From contig CAZEYT010000007.1 of assembly GCA_964516295.1 (NCBI GenBank), forward strand, positions 1 to 56,559: a stretch of 56,559 nucleotides of DNA. Reading direction: 5' to 3'. The stretch comes from CAZEYT01 sp964516295 (GTDB taxonomy: Bacteria; Verrucomicrobiota; Verrucomicrobiia; Chthoniobacterales; Terrimicrobiaceae). Made by a program: the position numbers and the translations under genes. The notes beneath the pieces were generated by a model. It was not told the DNA's origin, searched no databases, and saw only the letters and a program-made list of their open reading frames with translations. Each line of letters begins with the position of its first letter. Within the stretch, counting starts at the first letter, position 1. Shown here in pieces: positions 52,133 through 56,559 of this stretch.

Positions 52133-54119
52133 AAAATCCCCCCGCCCCCGCCGGCGGGTCCGGCGGCTCCTGCTCGGCCTGTTCGTACTGGGTCTTTTGA
52201 TCGTGGGAACCGGCGTGTGGTCGGCCTTCGCGCAGGTGACGACCATTGCACGCTGGGCTGTGCAGCGGGCGATCCCGCAGGTGCGCGTGGAACTCGGGGC
52301 CGTTCGCTTTGCGGGGCCCTCGGCGGTGGATTTCGAAAAATTTGTTCTCCACGACAAGACATCGGGAGCCGAGGTGTTGCGTTTGGATGGCGGGAGCATC
52401 GCCTTTTCGTTCGATGGCCTTCTTCAAAGTCGCATCGCGGAGGTTCGCTTGGTCAACCCGCGTCTCACGGCCTCGCCCGGATTGATGGAACTTCTGCCAA
52501 AGGGTGGAACGTCCGGCGGCGGCGGGCGGACGTGGGTGCTGGAGCGGCTCGTCTGCGACTATGGCGAGTTTCTCTTCGATGGAGCCGGGAAAAATCAACC
52601 GCTCGTGCGCGGGAAGTTTGCTTTTGATTGGAAGGGCCTGGGCGATGCGGCGGCGATGTCTGAACCCCTCCGGCTCGCGGTGTGGGACGTTCAGGCCAGC
52701 GCGGTCGGTTACCCGGCACCGTTTCTCCGGCTGGATCTTGTCGAGGTGACCGCCTCGCCCGACGGCCTTCGCAACCGGCAGTTTGTGGACGAGGTCAAAG
52801 TCACCCGCGGCAACCTCGTCGTCGGGCGCGCGTTGGAGCAGATTTTTTCCGGTCCGCCCCGCGATGCCGCCGCCCCGCTTCCCGCATGGAAACTGGCGGC
52901 GTTCGAGATCCGCGATGTCGCGGTGCGTCTCGACGATGGTCGCGAGGAAATCTCCGACATAACGTTTGCGCTCAATACGACCTTGCGCGGCGTCGCGCTC
53001 GGGGACACGGCTGACACGGTCGGCGAGATCCCGCAGACGATCGAAATCGCCGACCTCGAAGTGCTCTCGCCGCTCGATCCCTTCACCAAAGTGCTCACGC
53101 TCCGGACCATCATCCTCCAATTCCGACTGGCCGGACTTTTGCGGCGCGAGATCGATGAGATTACGATTCTTCACCCCACCATCCACGTCGGCCCCGATCT
53201 CTTCTGGTATATGGAGGATGCACAAAAGCGGTTCGGAACCAACAATGGTGGAACGGGCGGTCCCGGCTGGAAAGTCGCGAAGCTCGATGTGCAATTCGGC
53301 CGACTCGTCCTCGGCAGCGGCGGACGGGCCAGCTACGGGCTCCCGCTGAATTTCGGCACGACCGTTCGCGAGGTCGACCTCGACAATCTCGCCGCCCTCC
53401 AAGTCGAAGCCGCGCTCGAGATCCCGGCCCAGGACTATGAATTCGAGAGCTATCAGATCCTCGTCTCCACCGAGCGCGGCGACCTGCGGTTTGCCTACCC
53501 GCCCGAGAAAGGCGAAAAAAACCTCGTCGGAAAATTGTTCCTCCGCCGCGTGATGTGGCGTCAATACGAAGCCGACGAAGCGTGGATCTCGGCGACGTTC
53601 GACAAACAGGGCATCAACGGCGACTTCGGCGGCAAGGCCTATGGCGGCTATGTCAGTGGCGGGTTCAGTTTTCTCTTCGACGCCCGCTCCCCATGGATCG
53701 GGTGGGTCTATGGCAAGCGCGTCTCACTCCGCCAGCTCACCGATGTCGTCGCGCCCCAGAATTTTCGCATGACCGGCCCCGTCGATTTCCGCGTGCAGAT
53801 GGACGCCTTCGGGAGCCGGATCGAGCGCGTGAAAGGCGAATTCCGCGCGCTGAAACCCGGCCGCCTCCGCATCAGCAAACTCGACGACCTCCTCGCGAAC
53901 ATCCCCGACACTTGGCCCGCGCTCAAACAAAGCAGCACCCGCATCGCACTCGAAGCGCTCCGGGACTTTGACTACGACACCGCCACCGGCGACGCCTGGT
54001 TTGTGCAAGACCAGGGCGTCGCGGAGTTGAGATTGCAAGGACCGCAGGGATCGCGCAACTTCGATGTCGTGCTCCACGCCGACGAATCCCAGGAGGGAAG
54101 ATGGAAACAAAAACCCTGA
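52119..54119 (+). CDS. YdbH-like intermembrane protein (AsmA/DctA-YdbH superfamily)
   Basis: A 666-residue protein with an N-terminal inner-membrane anchor (LLLGLFVLGLLIVGTGVWSA, residues 18-37) and a long repetitive beta-rich periplasmic region, as in YhdP/TamB/YdbH bridge proteins. The last third (ITILHPTIHVGPDLFWYM; FGGKAYGGYVSGGFSFLFDA; ALRDFDYDTATGDAWFVQDQ) resembles the DctA-YdbH C-terminal domain. In E. coli YdbH works with the lipoprotein YnbE and with YdbL in outer-membrane lipid homeostasis. The next gene overlaps it by 19 bases and appears to encode both YnbE- and YdbL-like parts. Confidence 0.7.
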   Translation: MSSAEKSPRPRRRVRRLLLGLFVLGLLIVGTGVWSAFAQVTTIARWAVQRAIPQVRVELGAVRFAGPSAVDFEKFVLHDKTSGAEVLRLDGGSIAFSFDGLLQSRIAEVRLVNPRLTASPGLMELLPKGGTSGGGGRTWVLERLVCDYGEFLFDGAGKNQPLVRGKFAFDWKGLGDAAAMSEPLRLAVWDVQASAVGYPAPFLRLDLVEVTASPDGLRNRQFVDEVKVTRGNLVVGRALEQIFSGPPRDAAAPLPAWKLAAFEIRDVAVRLDDGREEISDITFALNTTLRGVALGDTADTVGEIPQTIEIADLEVLSPLDPFTKVLTLRTIILQFRLAGLLRREIDEITILHPTIHVGPDLFWYMEDAQKRFGTNNGGTGGPGWKVAKLDVQFGRLVLGSGGRASYGLPLNFGTTVREVDLDNLAALQVEAALEIPAQDYEFESYQILVSTERGDLRFAYPPEKGEKNLVGKLFLRRVMWRQYEADEAWISATFDKQGINGDFGGKAYGGYVSGGFSFLFDARSPWIGWVYGKRVSLRQLTDVVAPQNFRMTGPVDFRVQMDAFGSRIERVKGEFRALKPGRLRISKLDDLLANIPDTWPALKQSSTRIALEALRDFDYDTATGDAWFVQDQGVAELRLQGPQGSRNFDVVLHADESQEGRWKQKP

Positions 54120-54607
54120 TCCTCGCTGCTCTCAGCACCCTCGCCCTCGTCGGTTGCGCCGGACCGACGGTGAATCTCGCCACCTCCGAGCCGATCAAGG
54201 TCGACATCGCCATGCGGCTCGATGTTTACCAACACACCAAGCAACCGGGCAAAGCGGTGCCCGCCGCTCCGACCAATACCACGCTCGATCCCGAAGTCGC
54301 CCGCCGCAATCGCATGGCGGAGATCCAGGAATTCAAAAACCAACGCCTCGTCGGCGAAGGACGCGACGGCCTCCTGGCCGTGCGCGTGGAATCCCCGGGC
54401 GATTTCGGTGACTACGTCCGCAAGACCGTTGCCGCCGAAAATGCCGACCGCTCGGCTCTCATGAAATCCCTCTCCGAACGCGAGAAAAGCGCGCTCCCCG
54501 ACGTTCAGGCCCGCCAGGCCGAACTCTGGCGGAAACGTTCTTTCAAAGACGAATGGATCGAATCCCCCAGCCCCGACGGCACCTGGCAGTGGGTGCAAAA
54601 AGAATAG
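54101..54607 (+). CDS. Lipoprotein fusing YnbE-like and YdbL (DUF1318)-like parts
   Basis: A 168-residue lipoprotein (signal ending in ALVGC, Cys19). The segment after the Cys, SEPIKVDIAMRLDVYQH, looks like the YnbE beta-strand motif (E. coli: EPITINMNVKIEHEI). From about residue 65 the DUF1318/YdbL pattern follows: RNRMAEIQEFKNQRLVGEGR-DGLLAV, then VRKTVAAENADRSALMKSLS and a C-terminal DGTWQWVQK. In E. coli ynbE and ydbL are separate genes beside ydbH; here they seem to be one protein. It overlaps the YdbH-like gene by 19 bases. Confidence 0.72.
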   Translation: METKTLILAALSTLALVGCAGPTVNLATSEPIKVDIAMRLDVYQHTKQPGKAVPAAPTNTTLDPEVARRNRMAEIQEFKNQRLVGEGRDGLLAVRVESPGDFGDYVRKTVAAENADRSALMKSLSEREKSALPDVQARQAELWRKRSFKDEWIESPSPDGTWQWVQKE

Positions 54608-54609
54608 GG

Positions 54610-55421
54610 ATGCTTCGGTTTCCAAAATGCTTTCCCTCCCATTGGGGCCTCGTCTTCGGCCTCGTCACGATGGGCATTTTTCTCACGGTCGGAGACCATT
54701 GGCTCAAGGATCTTTCCAGCCCGGTCACCGCCGGACTTTTTCTCCTCTGGATCGTGCCCGCGATCCTCGGCGCGGCCTTCAGTGTCGTGCGCCATGCCGA
54801 TGCCATCGCCCACCGCCTCGGCGAGCCGTTCGGCACACTCTCCAAGCCGTGGTGGTCGCCGTCCTCTGTGTCGGTGTTTACGCGCGCTTCCTCGGCATAC
54901 AAACCATGCGCCACCGCGAGTTTTTCTCGCAGGATGTCTTGCAGGAAGACCACATCGAAGCCCCAGCCGGAAGCCTGGCCAAACACCTCGTGCTCCTCAT
55001 CGTCAGCCTTGTTCCAGTCGTTATTCTCGCCGAGGAACTTGCCGTCGTACTCGATTTCGGCACGCACGAGATGAACCTCCCGCCCGGCCTCGCCGGCCTC
55101 CTCGTCGCCGGTCTCATCCTCGCGCCCGAAGGCCTCGGCGGCATTCGCGCCGCCGCCCGAAATCACCTCCAGCGCGCCGTCAACCTCCTCCTCGGTTCCG
55201 CCCTCGCCACCATCGCCCTCACCATTCCCGCCGTGCTCCTCGTCGGCGTCCTCACCGGCCGCAGCGTCATTCTCGGCCTCCCCGGCAGCGACTGCCTCCT
55301 CCTCGCCGTCGTGCTCGCCCTCTGCATCATCACCTTCGGCCGCGGAAAAACAAACCTCCTCCAAGGCGCCATTCACCTCCTCGTCTTCCTCATGTGGCTC
55401 GTCCTCCTCTTCGAAGGCTGA
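54610..55421 (+). pseudogene. ChaA-type Ca2+(Na+)/H+ antiporter gene with internal deletion
   Basis: Two parts of a ChaA protein in two frames. Frame 1 (54610 to about 54840) gives MLRFPKCFPSHWGLVFGLVT... and LGAAFSVVRHADAIAHRLGE-PFGTL, matching ChaA residues ~1-85. Frame 3 (about 54845-55421) resumes at VVVAVLCVGVYARFLGIQT and continues with LILAPEGLGGIRAAARNHLQ-RAVNLLLGS to LVFLMWLVLLFEG, matching the last ~185 residues. About 95 residues (TM3-5 region with the first catalytic glutamate) are absent, so the gene is inactive. Junction near 54840. Confidence 0.82.
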
Positions 55422-55464
55422 CCTCGGAGATCACCACGAGGAGAAAAAGACGCGAAACCTGCGG

Positions 55465-55653
55465 ACCGAGTCCGAAAAACACGCCCCCGAGTAGAAAAAA
55501 TCGAATCCGGAGTGCCGAAAATCCAACCCGGACTCCTCAAAACCGGGGCCGGAGTGCTGAAAACACGCTCCGGAGTCTAAAAAACACGTAACGGAGTCGT
55601 AAAAACACAATCCGCACCACCGCAAATCCACCCCGGAGTCGTTCAATCCAAGG
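55465..55653. repeat. Degenerate 21-bp tandem repeat, nine units
   Basis: Nine consecutive units of exactly 21 bp, starting at 55465, 55486, 55507 and so on to 55633. Consensus start is CCGGAGTCnn followed by AAAAcac; units differ at several bases. On the minus strand the array is open in one frame (stop-free from 55703 to 55431) and reads as a heptapeptide repeat with SG at positions 2-3 and Phe at position 6 (such as LDSGACF, QHSGPGF, RHSGFDF). There are no spacers, so it is not a CRISPR array. Confidence 0.8.
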
Positions 55654-55830
55654 ACGGACAGGATTGTTTGAAAAGAGGATAGAATACACGGAATGATGAC
55701 CAAGCATCCGCCCTCCGATTCTGTGAATCCTGTTCATTGATTCGGCAAAACCGCGACCGTCTCCCACCGCTGCCCTCCGGTTTTATAAATCCTGTGAATC
55801 CTGTAAATCCTGTCCAGAAGCCGTTTCCTC
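55654..55830. repeat. AATCCTGT-type dispersed repeat cluster
   Basis: The sequence GGACAGGATT (55652) and its inverse AATCCTGTCC (55806) flank a stretch with GTGAATCCTGTTCATT (55723) and AAATCCTGTGAATCCTGT followed by AAATCCTGTCC. Such AATCCTGT clusters are common intergenic repeats in several bacterial phyla. No protein-coding content is supported here. Confidence 0.5.
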
Positions 55831-55973
55831 ACCCACCGCAAAAACTTTTGTTTAACGCTCAAAAAGTCCTTGCGGATTTTTTGGGGAAGTGATTGCTTTT
55901 GAGCGCAATACGTCCGGCAGGTGCCAGCGTTGTATCGACACCCGACCGGGCTCCACTCGAGCACAGGAAGACC

Positions 55974-56348
55974 ATGGATACACCACAACCCACCACCAAA
56001 CCCCGCCGCACGAACAGCCCGCAGAATCGCGTCATTCTCGCCTACGCCACCGACCCCTTCCTCACCACCGCCGACACCAGCTACGCCGCCGGACAAAAAG
56101 CCCCCTACACCGAAAAACTCACCAAACGAGGCTACTCCCCCGCCAGACTCCAACAACTCGCCGCCACCATCGACACCCTCACCAACGCCATCTCCGACCA
56201 AAACGAAGCCGAAGGCCAGGCCATCAACACCACCGCCACCCGCAACACCGCCTACAAAGTACTCCAATCCTTCATGCGCGAACTCAAAGGCACCTCCAAA
56301 GGCGCACTAAGAGGAAAACCCGCGCTGCTGGCTAAGTTGAGGTTTTGA
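55974..56348 (+). CDS. Hypothetical protein, helical
   Basis: A 124-residue soluble protein (MDTPQPTTKPRRTN...). The middle part (TEKLTKRGYSPARLQQLAAT and TRNTAYKVLQSFMRELKGTS) is predicted helical and looks like a short four-helix unit. I recognise no family. The start is chosen because it precedes the basic/helical region; an upstream in-frame ATG at 55893 runs through a non-coding-looking stretch. Its codons are very C-rich, unlike the flanking AT-rich DNA. Confidence 0.6.
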   Translation: MDTPQPTTKPRRTNSPQNRVILAYATDPFLTTADTSYAAGQKAPYTEKLTKRGYSPARLQQLAATIDTLTNAISDQNEAEGQAINTTATRNTAYKVLQSFMRELKGTSKGALRGKPALLAKLRF

Positions 56349-56524
56349 AGGGAACCGATCTCATGATTCTTGTCGGAAAGAGGAGTTCGGAATTTGAAGA
56401 AACGCCAACCCGGATGCCAAGTCACGCGTCAAAGTGTCCCTTCGTGTTAGGTTTATTGAAATAGCATTACAATCCTAAATCAATAAATTCGCGCATCATT
56501 CTATATTACGTTCGGAACAAAAAT

Positions 56525-56559
56525 ATGGCGCGCGCAAGTGAGATTGAAGAGTGTCGAAA
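56525..56559 (+). CDS. Possible start of a new gene (cut by window end)
   Basis: An ATG at 56525 opens MARASEIEECR... with no stop to the window end, preceded by about 90 bases of AT-rich DNA that could hold a promoter. Only 11 codons are visible; function cannot be called. Confidence 0.25.
   Translation, partial: MARASEIEECR

Noticed and set aside
55465..55653. CRISPR array
   Set aside because: Units of 21 bp follow each other without unique spacers and are diverged; no cas genes in the window.

Overview
The window looks like chromosomal DNA of a high-GC, Gram-negative bacterium, most likely a verrucomicrobiote (Chthoniobacterales/Spartobacteria-like). The evidence is indirect: a eukaryote-type (GSII) glutamine synthetase tail, a CysN-CysC fusion, a PerR/Fur-sufCBD cluster, an outer-membrane lipid-trafficking (YdbH-like) module, many short secreted or lipoprotein genes of unknown function, and densely packed operons with ATGA or GTGA overlaps. 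No rRNA or tRNA gene, IS element, prophage or CRISPR array was seen.

Layout. 0-3.5 kb: end of glutamine synthetase, DUF971 protein, sulfate activation (cysD, cysNC). 3.5-7.5 kb: PerR-like regulator with its own Per-box-like operator, then sufC-sufB-sufD for Fe-S cluster assembly. 7.5-14.1 kb: ruvB, a cNMP-domain MscS channel, a metal-site-less MBL-fold protein, two NirJ/Ahb-like radical SAM proteins, an orphan Hpt protein and a broken SUMF1 gene. 14.1-25.4 kb: PepSY-like membrane protein, large MscS/MscK-type channel, RNase III, a heptosyltransferase-like enzyme, WYL regulator, DUF2059 protein, two perfect parS sites, leuS, rdgB and an outer-membrane barrel. 25.8-30.75 kb: an ABC operon with a tandem-duplicated substrate-binding protein and a STAS-domain protein.

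30.75-31.02 kb: an intergenic stretch with several DnaA-box-like 9-mers next to an AT-rich segment. Together with the parS pair 9.2 kb away it is a good candidate for the chromosomal origin. About 21 of 28 genes to its right lie on the + strand, as expected for a rightward fork; genes to its left show no clear bias.

31-40.4 kb: secreted and hydrolase genes, FAD monooxygenase, double-ACT protein, FIST sensor domain protein, a MacA-MacB-type tripartite efflux operon (adaptor, ATPase, permease), a stand-alone STAS protein and an L,D-transpeptidase. 40.4-45 kb: polyamine-type ABC genes in the order potC-potD-potB without a potA, and a LysM protein whose L,D-transpeptidase domain has lost its catalytic Cys. 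45-54.6 kb: membrane protein with two ABM-like domains, a three-gene run ending in an MsbA-like exporter, an EF-hand lipoprotein, a truncated retropepsin-like ORF, a UbiA prenyltransferase, and a YdbH-like protein overlapping a lipoprotein that appears to fuse YnbE and YdbL. 54.6-56.56 kb: a ChaA-type antiporter gene with an internal deletion, a nine-unit 21-bp tandem repeat, AATCCTGT-type repeats, a small hypothetical gene and an AT-rich right edge.

The most unusual items are the parS/oriC landmarks, the YnbE-YdbL fusion beside YdbH, the SBP2-STAS ABC operon, and two pseudogenes that each lost an internal segment.
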